Source: Betaproteobacteria bacterium
GTDB taxonomy: Bacteria > Pseudomonadota > Gammaproteobacteria > Burkholderiales > Rhodocyclaceae
Assembly: GCA_028065725.1 (NCBI GenBank)
Contig: JAPTVL010000055.1
Location: 62,001-126,000, forward strand
Length of the DNA stretch: 64,000 nt
Direction of reading: 5' to 3'
Within the stretch, counting starts at the first letter, position 1, and every line of letters begins with the position of its first letter. Made by a program: the position numbers and the translations under genes. A model generated the notes under the pieces. That model was not told where the DNA came from, ran no database searches, and was given only the letters and a program-made list of their open reading frames with translations. Below are positions 32,576 through 43,725 of this stretch, piece by piece.

Positions 32576-33343
32576 ATGCCGGCAATCCCACCTCGCAAGG
32601 CACTGATGAATCCCGAGCTGCGTCGGCGCGGGATTTATTTGCTGCCCAACCTGCTGACTACTGCCGCCCTGTTCTCCGGCTTCTACGCCATCGTCCAGGC
32701 GATGACGGGACGCTTCGAGCATGCGGCGGTGGCGATATTCATCGCCATGGTATTCGACGGTCTCGACGGTCGGGTGGCACGCATGACGCGGACCCAGAGT
32801 GCTTTCGGCGCCGAATATGATTCCCTGTCGGACATGGTGTCCTTTGGCGCTGCTCCGGCCCTGATCGCTTTCGAGTGGGCGATGAAGGGTATGGGCAAAT
32901 GGGGCTGGATCGCGGCCTTCGTCTATTGTGCGGGGGCAGCGCTGCGCCTCGCCCGCTTCAATACCAATATCGGCATTGTCGATAAGCGTTATTTTCAGGG
33001 GCTGCCCAGTCCGGCGGCGGCGGCACTGGTCGCCGGTTTCGTCTGGATCATCAACGACCTCAACATTCCGGGCGACGAGGTGCGCTGGTATGCCTTCGCA
33101 CTGACCCTGTTTGCCGGCATTACCATGGTCAGCACGTTGCGCTACTGGAGTGGCAAGGACATCAATCTGCGTCGTAGCGTACCGTTCATGGTGCTTCCCG
33201 TCATTGTCCTCGGCTACGTGCTGGTCTCGTCGTATCCACCGGGGGTTCTGTTCGCCTTGTTCCTGGCCTACGCCCTGTCTGGCTATGTGATGGCAGCATG
33301 GACCTGGCGCGGAAAGCGAAAGCAGGGTGCCGGCGGGGGCTAG
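32576..33343 (+). CDS. pssA: PssA, CDP-diacylglycerol-serine O-phosphatidyltransferase
   Basis: Integral membrane CDP-alcohol phosphatidyltransferase making phosphatidylserine. 255 aa. The catalytic signature D-G-x2-D-G-R-x-A-R-x8-G-x3-D-x3-D is complete: DGLDGRVARMTRTQSAFGAE followed by YDSLSD. About eight hydrophobic segments. ATG 32576 gives a Pro/Arg-rich opening seen in relatives; ATG 32606, with AAGG upstream, is a real alternative. pssA between ilvC and leuA is a common betaproteobacterial order. Confidence 0.92.
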   Translation: MPAIPPRKALMNPELRRRGIYLLPNLLTTAALFSGFYAIVQAMTGRFEHAAVAIFIAMVFDGLDGRVARMTRTQSAFGAEYDSLSDMVSFGAAPALIAFEWAMKGMGKWGWIAAFVYCAGAALRLARFNTNIGIVDKRYFQGLPSPAAAALVAGFVWIINDLNIPGDEVRWYAFALTLFAGITMVSTLRYWSGKDINLRRSVPFMVLPVIVLGYVLVSSYPPGVLFALFLAYALSGYVMAAWTWRGKRKQGAGGG

Positions 33344-33387
33344 CTTCAGCGCTCGTGACCCGGGGAAACAGGCTGTAACAAAACTTG

Positions 33388-33416
33388 TTGCACGCCCGGA
33401 ATAAAATCTTTATAGT
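33388..33416 (+). promoter_or_regulatory. Sigma-70 promoter of the leuA leader transcript
   Basis: TTGCAC (33388-33393), exactly 17 bases, then TATAGT (33411-33416). The expected start lies at about 33423-33425, on or next to the ATG of the leader ORF, so the leader mRNA may be leaderless. Confidence 0.7.
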
Positions 33417-33423
33417 CATTGCC

Positions 33424-33534
33424 ATGAGTTCCTCATCCGGTTTTGTCGTTCTGTTTCTTGTTCTTTCGGGCGCGCTTGCCGCGCGCCTGACGCTGCGCGC
33501 CAAGCTGCTGCCGCTGCTGCGCCGCGCGCGCTAA
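33424..33534 (+). CDS. Leucine-rich leader peptide of leuA
   Basis: 36 codons, too short for usual gene finders. The peptide begins MSSSSGFVVLFLVLSGALA and has ten Leu codons, with a CTG-CTG-CCG-CTG-CTG cluster at codons 28-32, five codons before the TAA. No Shine-Dalgarno sequence; the ATG lies seven bases after the -10 box. The stop codon lies three bases before a CCCCTC that can pair with part of the downstream terminator hairpin. This is the layout of a leucine-responsive attenuation leader, comparable in principle to enterobacterial leuL. A membrane micropeptide role cannot be excluded. Confidence 0.7.
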   Translation: MSSSSGFVVLFLVLSGALAARLTLRAKLLPLLRRAR

Positions 33535-33537
33535 ATA

Positions 33538-33604
33538 CCCCTCCCCCACAATCCGGTTGTTGATAGTGCCCGCTCCGCGAGGGGCGGTATAACGCTTTGT
33601 TTTT
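33538..33604 (+). promoter_or_regulatory. leuA attenuator: competing terminator and antiterminator stems
   Basis: Terminator: CCGCTCC (33570-33576), loop GCGA, GGGGCGG (33581-33587), then a T-rich stretch TTTGTTTTT at 33596-33604. Antiterminator: CCCCTC (33538-33543), directly after the leader stop codon, pairs perfectly with GAGGGG (33579-33584) and would destroy the terminator. A ribosome stalled on the leader Leu codons would leave CCCCTC free; one reaching the stop would cover it. The T-tract begins eight bases after the stem, so termination strength is uncertain. Confidence 0.6.
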
Positions 33605-33621
33605 GGTGTTGGTTTCGGCTG

Positions 33622-33647
33622 CTGCAGTTAACCCATTCCCACTGCAG
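33622..33647 (+). other. Second hairpin in the leuA leader
   Basis: CTGCAGT (33622-33628) and ACTGCAG (33641-33647) form a 7-bp perfect stem with a 12-base loop. No T-tract directly follows. It may take part in the leuA leader fold or lie between leader and RBS without function. Confidence 0.4.
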
Positions 33648-33687
33648 GTAGTTTCCGCCGAAGCTTCATTTTTTCCAGGAGATAGCA

Positions 33688-36201
<2,514 letters not shown>

Positions 36202-36205
36202 TTAT

Positions 36206-37027
36206 ATGTGGCTCCTGGCACCCTTCCGGCTGATCTCGCGCACCGCACATCGATTCAGAAGCGAACATTGCGTACAGATTGCCGCTGCGCTTTCATTTGC
36301 GACCCTGATCGGGCTGGTGCCGATGATTGCGACAGCCTTCGCGCTGATTTCGCATCTGCCGATTGGTGCCGGACTTGGTTCGGCACTGGAAAAGTTCCTT
36401 CTCGCCAACCTCCTGCCTGACAAGGCCGGCATCATCATCGCCAAGTACATCGGGCAATTTGCATCGCGTGCCGGACGGATGACCTTGTTTGGCGTCGTCG
36501 TGCTTGGGGCGACAGCCTTGATTCAGATGCTGACCATAGAGCGGGCCTTCAACCAGATCTGGCGGATCAAGGCCGGTCGTCCGCTGTTGCGGCGTCTGGC
36601 AATTCACGCCCTTGCACTGTTGCTGGGGCCGCTGGTGTTCGGTGCCAGTCTGGTGGCGATCTCCTTCGTTGCCGGCGTATCGCTTGGCTTGCTGGACGAA
36701 CCCCTCTGGGTGAGTGCCTTCGTGATCCGCGGCGTGTTGCCCTTCGCGTTCATGAGCGCCTTGTTCGGCCTGCTTTACTGGGGAGTGCCCAACAAGCAGG
36801 TGAAGGTTTGGCATGCCGCCTTTGGTGGCGTGATTGCGGCGCTGGGCTTTGTCGGCTTACAGAAACTGTTTACCCTGTATATCGCCACCGGGTTCACGGT
36901 GAACGCGGTGGTCTACGGCGCGTTCTCGGCCATCCCGGTATTTCTGGTCTGGCTCTATGCTTCGTGGAGCGTGATTCTGGTCGGCGCACTGCTGGTCGCC
37001 GAGTTGCCGCAATCGACGCAGGCCTAA
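36206..37027 (+). CDS. YihY/BrkB-family inner-membrane protein
   Basis: 273 aa with about six membrane helices. Typical family segments are CVQIAAALSFATLIGLVPMI, TIERAFNQIWRIKAGRPLLR and YGAFSAIPVFLVWLYASWSV. Formerly annotated as ribonuclease BN, but the family is a membrane protein of unclear role (related to virulence factor BrkB). Starts 28 bases from the divergent wrbA-like gene; its stop overlaps the convergent neighbour by four bases. Confidence 0.88.
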   Translation: MWLLAPFRLISRTAHRFRSEHCVQIAAALSFATLIGLVPMIATAFALISHLPIGAGLGSALEKFLLANLLPDKAGIIIAKYIGQFASRAGRMTLFGVVVLGATALIQMLTIERAFNQIWRIKAGRPLLRRLAIHALALLLGPLVFGASLVAISFVAGVSLGLLDEPLWVSAFVIRGVLPFAFMSALFGLLYWGVPNKQVKVWHAAFGGVIAALGFVGLQKLFTLYIATGFTVNAVVYGAFSAIPVFLVWLYASWSVILVGALLVAELPQSTQA

Positions 37028-38538
37028 TGTGCGGCGGTGTTGCGGATGAATTCGAAGACCTCGACGCTTGATGTCTCGATCAGGCTCCGGTGCGGCATGC
37101 ATTCGGCGATCTGCAAGTGGGCCTCGTGTTCATGCAGCAAGGTGAAAGGACGGACGTTGTAGTCGCCGCGACCGGCCAGTATCGCTTCATTGCGATTGAT
37201 GTTCGGCATCGCCGGCAGCAGCAGTGCCGGTACCGGTGGTTCAGGATTCCGGTTGCTGAGCGCCTGAATCCGTACCGGCTTTGCCGATGGCGAGAGTACT
37301 TCGAGCCCCAACTCGATATGGGTGCTGCTTCGGCTGCGAGCCCAGCGTATGAGACAGATTTGCCAGGCGGCACCGGCACCGGTGCGCAAACCCACCGCGC
37401 CCCCCGACACGATGCCGGTCACTGCGCCGACGACATGCACGATGGCATATCCGCTAGGGCCTTCGTTGAGCACCGTCCAGTCGCTGTAAGTCAATTCGCA
37501 GACGGCGGCATCGGGTTCCTGCACGGAGTCACTCTGCAGTGCAGTCCACAGGGAACTCAGTTGTGTGCACACTTCCACCGGCAGCGATTGCGGCCGGCGA
37601 TTGAAGTTGCGCCGTCGCGGTGTCGCCCAGCACTGACGCGCGCGTTCGAGCGCGTTGCGGTAGTCGGCGCCAGCCGCCTGGATCGGCAGCCCGAGTGATT
37701 TTGGCGGCGCGCCGTCGCTCAGTTGGTCGAGATGCTGTGCCGCCAGTGCGGCCAATTCGCCCAAGCGGAAGTACAGACAGCGTCCGCCCTCGGGCATCAT
37801 GCGTTCGAGCGCAATCGGCGGCTGGTCGAGATTGGCGTCCAGCCACAACCAGTCGCCGGCGGTTGCGGGCCGAATCGTATCGACTCTGGCGAGCGCGGCG
37901 TGGGTCTCCAGATATTCGGCAAGAAAAACTATTTCGCGCGGCGTCAGTCCCTCGGGTTGCGCTGCAGTGAGCGCCAGCATGGCCTTGAAACGGGCATCGA
38001 TCGCACCGATTTCTGCGGGGAGCGTCGATGTCGGGTCGACCGAATCATGGGCACGATGATAGAGCGCCTGGGTGTTGCGCCAGAAGTTCATCGGCGTGGG
38101 AATCGAGGTCAGCAGGACGACCAGAAACTGTCGCGACAGGTTATTGATTCCCTGCAGGCAAATTTGTGCCTTGCTGCGACGGACGCGGGCAAGTTCCTGC
38201 GGGTCGGCCTCTCCGGCAACCGTCAGCCATGTGTCGCCGAGCTCTGCCCGCAAACCGATCTGGCTCTGGGCGATCGTGCCGAGGGAAATCGGCAAGGGCA
38301 GCTTGACGTCGAGCAGCATCGGAATCAGCGCGTCATCGATGCGCTCGGCGCGTTGCTGCAGCAGCTCGTCTATTTTGATTCGATGCAGTACCGGTAGTGC
38401 CAGCGAGCCGACCGCCGCAATGTGCTTGCGCAAGGGCACCAGATCGAGCAGCGGATCGCTGTGCGGCTCCTCGGCGAGCCAATCGAGCGCTTCCTGCAGC
38501 TGGATGGGTGGAGGCGAAGATGTTTTCTTGCGGCGCAT
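37024..38538 (-). CDS. Unknown 504-aa protein with a PilZ-like C-terminal region
   Basis: No signal peptide or membrane helix. Residues 1-300 are mostly helical with Leu/Arg/Glu-rich segments (LLDLVPLRKHIAAVGSLALP; EIVFLAEYLETHAALARVDT). The last 170 residues look beta-rich: LNEGPSGYAIVHV, a Gly-rich turn, then WQICLIRWARSRSSTHIELG. That succession (N-E/S-x-x-G-Y followed by I-R-W and x-E-L-G) resembles a PilZ/c-di-GMP-binding barrel, but the RxxxR motif is not obvious. Starts with MRRKKTSSPPP. Transcribed alone. Confidence 0.65.
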   Translation of the reverse strand: MRRKKTSSPPPIQLQEALDWLAEEPHSDPLLDLVPLRKHIAAVGSLALPVLHRIKIDELLQQRAERIDDALIPMLLDVKLPLPISLGTIAQSQIGLRAELGDTWLTVAGEADPQELARVRRSKAQICLQGINNLSRQFLVVLLTSIPTPMNFWRNTQALYHRAHDSVDPTSTLPAEIGAIDARFKAMLALTAAQPEGLTPREIVFLAEYLETHAALARVDTIRPATAGDWLWLDANLDQPPIALERMMPEGGRCLYFRLGELAALAAQHLDQLSDGAPPKSLGLPIQAAGADYRNALERARQCWATPRRRNFNRRPQSLPVEVCTQLSSLWTALQSDSVQEPDAAVCELTYSDWTVLNEGPSGYAIVHVVGAVTGIVSGGAVGLRTGAGAAWQICLIRWARSRSSTHIELGLEVLSPSAKPVRIQALSNRNPEPPVPALLLPAMPNINRNEAILAGRGDYNVRPFTLLHEHEAHLQIAECMPHRSLIETSSVEVFEFIRNTAAH

Positions 38539-38922
38539 GGTGGGCGAGACGGCCGGGAGTCAGACATGATTCTAGTGGAATCCGGGCAGCATTGTTGCGT
38601 GCCAAGGACTGCTGCCATGTCTGACTTGCTTTCTGCCGAGGCCGTCGATCCCTGGGACGGCCTGATTGATGCCCTGGATCTCTCCGCTGTCGACCTTGCA
38701 CGCCGTGGCCGCCAGCGGCGCCACCCGGTTTCGCCACCATCCACGGCAACCTGGCAATCATGGAGGTGGCAATAAAGGACGAGCGCGATCCGAAGATTCT
38801 CGCGGTCGGGCAGGTAATTTCTGCCTGGTGCGCCACGCTAGCCAAAAGGGTGGGGCTATGCCTTGTTTTCTCCCGGTTTTTGCAATAAAATCGCCGGCTT
38901 TCCGGCTTTTCAAGAGAACATC
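38539..38922. other. Gap before rpsP with possible frameshifted gene remnant
   Basis: Contains two short plus-strand reading frames in different phases: 38617-38775 (starts MSDLLSAEAVDPWDGLIDAL, 52 aa) and 38760-38888 (starts MEVAIKDERDPKILAVGQVI, 42 aa, open further upstream through GFATIHGNLAI). Together they read like one small protein broken by a frameshift. I do not recognise it. The end of the gap holds the rpsP leader hairpin. Confidence 0.3.
38893..38910 (+). terminator. Hairpin with T-run in the rpsP leader
   Basis: GCCGG-CTTT-CCGGC (38893-38906) followed by TTTT, 13 bases before the rpsP ATG. It could end upstream transcription or act as a leader attenuator; the short stem makes either weak. 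Confidence 0.4.
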
Positions 38923-39174
38923 ATGGTTGTAATTCGTCTTGCCCGCAGCGGTGCCAAGAAGCGCCCCTTCTTCAACATGGTGGTGGCCGATTCGCGCAAC
39001 CGCCGCGATGGCCGCTTCATCGAGCGCATCGGTTACTACAACCCTGTCGCCGCCGCAAGCGAGCAGGGCCTGGTGATCAATACCGAGCGTCTGGCTTACT
39101 GGCAGGGTCATGGCGCGCAGCTGTCGCCGACTGCCGCGCGTCTGGTCAAACAGGCCGCGACCAAGGCTGCCTGA
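38923..39174 (+). CDS. rpsP: Ribosomal protein S16
   Basis: 83-aa small-subunit protein, standard size. Starts [20 protein letters not shown] with [20 protein letters not shown], the universal S16 core. A longer in-frame ORF from 38863 is rejected because ATG 38923 gives the conserved N-terminus. First gene of rpsP-rimM-trmD-rplS. Confidence 0.97.
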   Translation: MVVIRLARSGAKKRPFFNMVVADSRNRRDGRFIERIGYYNPVAAASEQGLVINTERLAYWQGHGAQLSPTAARLVKQAATKAA

Positions 39175-39179
39175 ATCGC

Positions 39180-39686
39180 ATGATCGTGCTGGGGCGCATC
39201 GTCGCCCCGTTTGGGGTTCAGGGCTGGTTGCGGGTGCATCCCTTCGGCGATGACCCCGCGGCATGGCGCAAGATGCCGCAGTGGTGGCTGGCGGTGGATG
39301 CCGAGGCCCCCGCCGCGAGCTGGAAGGCGCATCAACTGGAAGCGGTCAAGCTGCACGGCGACGGTGTCGTCGCCAAGCTGGCCGGCATCGATAGCAGGGA
39401 TGCGTCGGAAGCCTTGGGCAATTGCTTTATCGGCGCACCGCGCGAGGCATTGCCGGCGCCGGCGCAGGACGAGTACTACTGGGCGGATCTGATCGGCCTG
39501 GAGGTGGTGAACATGCAGGAGCAGCCCCTGGGGCGGGTCAAGTCTCTGATCGAGACCGGAGCGAATCAGGTGCTGGTGGTCGCAGAAGCCGAGCGCGAGA
39601 GATTGCTGCCCTTCGTCGGCCAGGTGGTCAGGCAGGTGGATGTTGCGGGAGGGCTGATCCGCGTCGATTGGGACAGTGACTGGTGA
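39180..39686 (+). CDS. rimM: RimM, 16S rRNA processing protein
   Basis: 168-aa assembly factor that binds S19 and helps mature the 30S head. The N-terminal beta-barrel begins [20 protein letters not shown]; the C-terminal PRC-barrel contains [20 protein letters not shown] and [10 protein letters not shown]. It lies five bases after rpsP; its stop overlaps the trmD GTG start (GTGA). Confidence 0.95.
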   Translation: MIVLGRIVAPFGVQGWLRVHPFGDDPAAWRKMPQWWLAVDAEAPAASWKAHQLEAVKLHGDGVVAKLAGIDSRDASEALGNCFIGAPREALPAPAQDEYYWADLIGLEVVNMQEQPLGRVKSLIETGANQVLVVAEAERERLLPFVGQVVRQVDVAGGLIRVDWDSDW

Positions 39687-40480
39687 GCTTGCGCTTCGAC
39701 GTCATCACGCTGTTTCCCGAGATGTTTGCGGCACTCACGGCATCGGGAATTACCCGGCGTGCGCTGGAGCGGGGCTTGTGGCAGATCGAGTGCTGGAACC
39801 CGCGGCAATGGACGCAGGATGTGCATCGAACGGTGGATGACCGGCCCTACGGTGGCGGCCCCGGCATGGTGATGCTGGCCTCGCCGCTGGAACAGGCGAT
39901 TGCTGCGGCAAAAGAAGCGGCGGCAAAGGCGGCGGCGGGAGTCGGCGCTGGCGGTACGGCGAAAGTGATTTATCTTTCCCCGCAAGGGGCGCCAATCCGG
40001 CAGCAGCGGGTGGTGGAACTGGCGGCAGGCTGCGGCGCGATTTTGCTCTGCGGGCGGTACGAAGGAATAGACGAGCGGCTGATCGAGCGCTGCGTGGATG
40101 AAGAGTTGTCGCTGGGCGATTTTGTATTGTCCGGTGGCGAACTGGCGGCGATGGCCCTGATGGATGCCTGCATCAGGCAGTTGCCGGGTGCATTGAATGA
40201 CGAAGCTTCGGCGGTGGAGGACTCATTTGCCGCAGGTTTGCTGGACTGTCCGCACTATACGCGGCCGGAAGTGTATGAAGGAGCAACGGTGCCGGAGGTT
40301 TTGTTGTCCGGCAACCACGAAAAGATCCGCCGCTGGCGCCTGAAGCAGGCGCTGGGACGGACCTGGCAACGGCGCCCGGATCTCATGGAGACGAGGGTGT
40401 TGAGTAGTGAAGAGGCCGAACTGCTGGCGGAATTCCGGCGGGACGGCACAGAAACGGCGGGTACCAGAACGAAAAGCTAG
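39683..40480 (+). CDS. trmD: TrmD, tRNA (guanine-N1)-methyltransferase, with Ala/Gly insertion
   Basis: SPOUT-fold SAM methyltransferase that makes m1G37 in tRNA. 265 aa from GTG 39683. Key motifs: [80 protein letters not shown] and the trefoil knot [20 protein letters not shown]. Residues 79-93 ([15 protein letters not shown]) form a low-complexity stretch longer than in E. coli TrmD and include an exact dispersed-motif copy. Confidence 0.96.
   Translation: MSLRFDVITLFPEMFAALTASGITRRALERGLWQIECWNPRQWTQDVHRTVDDRPYGGGPGMVMLASPLEQAIAAAKEAAAKAAAGVGAGGTAKVIYLSPQGAPIRQQRVVELAAGCGAILLCGRYEGIDERLIERCVDEELSLGDFVLSGGELAAMALMDACIRQLPGALNDEASAVEDSFAAGLLDCPHYTRPEVYEGATVPEVLLSGNHEKIRRWRLKQALGRTWQRRPDLMETRVLSSEEAELLAEFRRDGTETAGTRTKS
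39940..39959 (+). repeat. Dispersed motif copy 4 (in trmD)
   Basis: Exact AGTCGGCGCTGGCG at 39940-39953, two bases, ACGG. Read as V-G-A-G-G-T in an apparently inserted loop of TrmD. Confidence 0.6.
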
Positions 40481-40539
40481 TTCTGCTCTGCACGCAAGGT
40501 TGGCGGGCATTTCCGCAGCCATAACTGAAGGAGTAAAGC

Positions 40540-40902
40540 ATGAACCTGATTCAGCAGCTCGAAAATGAAGAAATCGAACGCCTCGGCAAGACCGTGCCCG
40601 CGTTCGCCCCCGGCGACACGGTGATCGTCAATGTGAATGTGGTCGAAGGCGATCGCAAGCGCGTCCAGGCTTTCGAAGGCGTGGTCATCGCCAAGCGCAA
40701 CCGCGGCCTCAATTCCAACTTCATCGTGCGCAAGATTTCCTCCGGTGAGGGCGTTGAGCGGACCTTCCAGACCTATTCCCCGCTGATCGCCAGCATCGAG
40801 CTCAAGCGTCGCGGCGATGTGCGTCGCGCCAAGCTCTACTACCTACGCGATCGTTCCGGCAAGTCGGCGCGGATCAAGGAGAAGCTGACGCGCAAGGCCT
40901 GA
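40540..40902 (+). CDS. rplS: Ribosomal protein L19
   Basis: 120-aa large-subunit protein at the subunit interface. Typical segments are [54 protein letters not shown] sequence ([20 protein letters not shown]) and [29 protein letters not shown] upstream. Last gene of the operon, followed by a strong terminator. Confidence 0.97.
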   Translation: MNLIQQLENEEIERLGKTVPAFAPGDTVIVNVNVVEGDRKRVQAFEGVVIAKRNRGLNSNFIVRKISSGEGVERTFQTYSPLIASIELKRRGDVRRAKLYYLRDRSGKSARIKEKLTRKA

Positions 40903-40923
40903 TCGCCTGCGACACAAGTACAA

Positions 40924-40961
40924 CGGGCCGCCCGGAGCAATCCGGGCGGCCCGTTTGTTTT
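40924..40961 (+). terminator. Intrinsic terminator after rplS
   Basis: A 13-bp perfect stem (40924-40936 with 40941-40953) capped by GCAA and followed by TTTGTTTT. Confidence 0.9.
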
Positions 40962-40974
40962 GCGGCTCAGAGGC

Positions 40975-41799
40975 TCAGTAACGCTTCTTGTCGCACTCGA
41001 TCAGCGCGTAGGCCGAGTGATTGTGGATGGATTCGAAGTTCTCGCTTTCGACCACGTAGGCATCGATGCGGACGTCGGCATTGAGCGCGCCGGCGACGTC
41101 GCGCACCAGATCCTCGACGAACTTCGGATTGTCGTAGGCCCGTTCCGTCACGTATTTCTCGTCGGGGCGCTTGAGCAGGCCATAGAGCTCGCAGGAGGCC
41201 TGGGTTTCGGCCATGCGGACGATGTCCTCGATCCACACCAGCTGGTTGGTGGTGGCGCTGATCGTCACGTGGGAGCGCTGGTTGTGCGCGCCGCGATCGG
41301 AAATCTTCTTCGAGCAGGGGCAGAGGCTGGTGACCGGCACCACCACCTTGATGGTCTGCCGGTAGCGGCCGCCCTCGACGATCTCGCCGATGAAAGTCAC
41401 TTCGTAATCCATCAGGCTCTTGACGCCCGACACCGGCGCGGTCTTGTTGATGAAATACGGGAAATTCATTTCCAGATGGCCGGTCTCCGCCTCCAGACGG
41501 ACCACCATCTCGCGCAGCATGGTCTCGAAACTCTCGACGGAAATCTCTTCCTCGTGCGAATTGAGAATCTCGACGAAGCGCGACATGTGGGTGCCCTTGA
41601 AGTTGTGCGGCAGCCCGACATACATGTTGAAGGTGGCGATGGTGTGACGCACGCCGCCGCTCTTGTCCAGCACCTTGAAGGGATGCCGGATGTCCTTGAT
41701 GCCTACCTTGTTGATCGGCAGCTGGCGCGAATCCGCGCTGCTCTGGACGTCTGCTATGGGAGATTGCTGGGGTGGAGCCATGGGATTCCTGCAGTTCAT
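40975..41799 (-). CDS. folE2: FolE2, GTP cyclohydrolase IB
   Basis: Makes 7,8-dihydroneopterin triphosphate from GTP for folate and, often, queuosine. The IB type tolerates several metals, unlike the zinc enzyme FolE. 274 aa. Family landmarks: [51 protein letters not shown] and the metal-site Cys in [20 protein letters not shown]. The start may be ATG 41799 or 41781. Preceded by a promoter at 41836-41865; no clear Zur palindrome was seen. It may feed the queA-tgt queuosine genes elsewhere in the window. Confidence 0.95.
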   Translation of the reverse strand: MNCRNPMAPPQQSPIADVQSSADSRQLPINKVGIKDIRHPFKVLDKSGGVRHTIATFNMYVGLPHNFKGTHMSRFVEILNSHEEEISVESFETMLREMVVRLEAETGHLEMNFPYFINKTAPVSGVKSLMDYEVTFIGEIVEGGRYRQTIKVVVPVTSLCPCSKKISDRGAHNQRSHVTISATTNQLVWIEDIVRMAETQASCELYGLLKRPDEKYVTERAYDNPKFVEDLVRDVAGALNADVRIDAYVVESENFESIHNHSAYALIECDKKRY

Positions 41800-41835
41800 G
41801 GTGCGTGTGGGTTGGTGAGCAAAGTCGACGGTAGC

Positions 41836-41865
41836 ACTATATCAGTATCCGACGAATTTACTCAA
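41836..41865 (-). promoter_or_regulatory. Sigma-70 promoter of folE2
   Basis: On the minus strand TTGAGT (41865-41860), an 18-base spacer and TATAGT (41841-41836), between the dxs stop and folE2. It lets folE2 be transcribed apart from dxs. Confidence 0.65.
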
Positions 41866-41868
41866 CTA

Positions 41869-43725
41869 TTAAATTGCCGCGGCAAGCCGCGTCGTCACGC
41901 TGCGCACGATACCCGCATCGTCAAGGCCGACTTCCGCCAGCAGCAAGGCCGAGTCGCCATGGTCGATGAAGTGGTCCGGCAGGCCCAGCCGCAACAGGGG
42001 CGTGTGCAGCCCGGCCGCTTCCAGGGCGCGCGCAACCTCCGCTCCGGCGCCGCCGATCAAGGCGTTTTCCTCGATCGTGACCAGCAGTTCGTGGCCTGTG
42101 GCGAGCTGTTGTACCAGTTCGGTGTCCAGCGGCTTGACGAAACGCATGTTGGCGACCGTGGCGTCGAGCGATTCGGCTGCCTTCAGCGCCGGGGCCAGCA
42201 TCGAACCGAACGCAAGAATGGCCACACGGCGGCCTTGGCGCCGCACTTCCCCCTTGCCCAAGGGCAGGGTACCAAGTCCGGGCTCCAGAGCGGCGCCGGG
42301 GCCGCTGCCGCGCGGATAGCGCACGGCACTCGGTCCCTCGATGGTCAGCGCAGTGGACAGCATCTTGCGGCATTCGTTTTCATCGCTCGGCGTCATCACC
42401 ACCATGTTGGGGATGCAGCTCAGGTAGGACAGGTCGAAGGCCCCGTTGTGCGTCGCGCCGTCGGCGCCGACCAGGCCGCCGCGGTCGATGGCGAACACCA
42501 CCGGCAGGTTCTGCAGGGCGATGTCGTGGATCAGCTGGTCGTAGGCACGCTGCAGGAAGGTCGAATAGATCGCCACCACCGGCTTCATGCCCTCGCAAGC
42601 CAGGCCGCCGGCAAAGGTCACCGCGTGCTGTTCAGCGATGCCGACGTCGAAGAAGCGCTGCGGAAATTCCTGGGCGAAACGCACCATGCCCGAGCCTTCG
42701 CGCATGGCCGGAGTGATGCCGATCACGCGCGGGTCGGCCTGGGCCTGGTCGCACAGCCAGTCGCCGAATATCTGGGTATAGGTCGGCCGGGCCGGTGCCT
42801 TGGCCTGCTCGATGCCGTTGGCGGCGTCGAACTTGCCGACGCCGTGATAGAGGATCGGGTCCGCCTCGGCCAGCTTGTAGCCCTGGCCCTTGCGCGTGAC
42901 GACATGGAGGAACTGCGGTCCCTTCAGTTTGCGCAGGTTCTGCAGCGTCGGGATCAGTGCGTCGAGGTCGTGGCCGTCGATCGGGCCGATGTAGTTGAAG
43001 CCGAACTCCTCGAACAGGGTACCCGGCGAGATCATGCCCTTGACGTGCTCCTCGACGCGGTTGGCGAATTCGAGGGCATTCGGGATCACGGCCAGCATCT
43101 TCTCGCCGGCGCGGCGCGCGGCATTGAAGGTGCCGCCGGACAGCAGGCGCGCCAGGTACTTGTTGAGCGCGCCGACCGGCGGCGAGATCGACATGTCGTT
43201 GTCGTTGAGGATGACCAGCAGGTTGGCGTCGATCACGCCGGCGTTGTTGAGCGCTTCGAAAGCCTGGCCAGCCGACATCGCGCCGTCGCCGATGATTGCC
43301 ACGACGCGCCGCTCCTCGCCCTTGTTGCGGGCGGCGACGGCCATGCCCAGCGCCGCCGAGATCGAGGTCGACGAATGGCCGACGCCGAAGGTGTCGTACT
43401 CGCTCTCGCTGCGGCGCGGAAAGCCTGAAACCCCGTCCTTCATGCGCAGGCGCTCCATGCCGGCACGCCTGCCGGTCAGTGCCTTGTGCGGATAGGTCTG
43501 GTGGCCCACGTCCCACACCAGGCGATCCTCGGGCGTGTCGAACACGTAGTGCAGCGCCACGGTCAGTTCGACGGTGCCGAGATTGGACGACAGATGTCCG
43601 CCGGTCTTGGAAACCGATTCGAGCAGGAAGGCCCGCAGTTCGTCGGCCACCAAAGGCATCTGGTCGCGCTCCATGGCGCGCAGATCGGCCGGAGAATTGA
43701 TTCGATCGAGCACGGGGTAGCTCAT
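41869..43725 (-). CDS. dxs: Dxs, 1-deoxy-D-xylulose-5-phosphate synthase
   Basis: ThDP enzyme opening the MEP isoprenoid pathway by condensing pyruvate with glyceraldehyde 3-phosphate. 618 aa from ATG 43725 ([20 protein letters not shown]), overlapping the ispA stop as TGATG; the longer ORF runs inside ispA. Motifs: [20 protein letters not shown], the ThDP block [18 protein letters not shown] ... [26 protein letters not shown] with the catalytic Glu, and [15 protein letters not shown]. Confidence 0.97.
   Translation of the reverse strand: MSYPVLDRINSPADLRAMERDQMPLVADELRAFLLESVSKTGGHLSSNLGTVELTVALHYVFDTPEDRLVWDVGHQTYPHKALTGRRAGMERLRMKDGVSGFPRRSESEYDTFGVGHSSTSISAALGMAVAARNKGEERRVVAIIGDGAMSAGQAFEALNNAGVIDANLLVILNDNDMSISPPVGALNKYLARLLSGGTFNAARRAGEKMLAVIPNALEFANRVEEHVKGMISPGTLFEEFGFNYIGPIDGHDLDALIPTLQNLRKLKGPQFLHVVTRKGQGYKLAEADPILYHGVGKFDAANGIEQAKAPARPTYTQIFGDWLCDQAQADPRVIGITPAMREGSGMVRFAQEFPQRFFDVGIAEQHAVTFAGGLACEGMKPVVAIYSTFLQRAYDQLIHDIALQNLPVVFAIDRGGLVGADGATHNGAFDLSYLSCIPNMVVMTPSDENECRKMLSTALTIEGPSAVRYPRGSGPGAALEPGLGTLPLGKGEVRRQGRRVAILAFGSMLAPALKAAESLDATVANMRFVKPLDTELVQQLATGHELLVTIEENALIGGAGAEVARALEAAGLHTPLLRLGLPDHFIDHGDSALLLAEVGLDDAGIVRSVTTRLAAAI

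Noticed and set aside
40960..43428. 822-aa plus-strand ORF
   Set aside because: It runs antisense to folE2 and dxs, both with complete family motifs; its composition (Gly/Arg/His/Val-rich) is typical of antisense frames in high-GC DNA.
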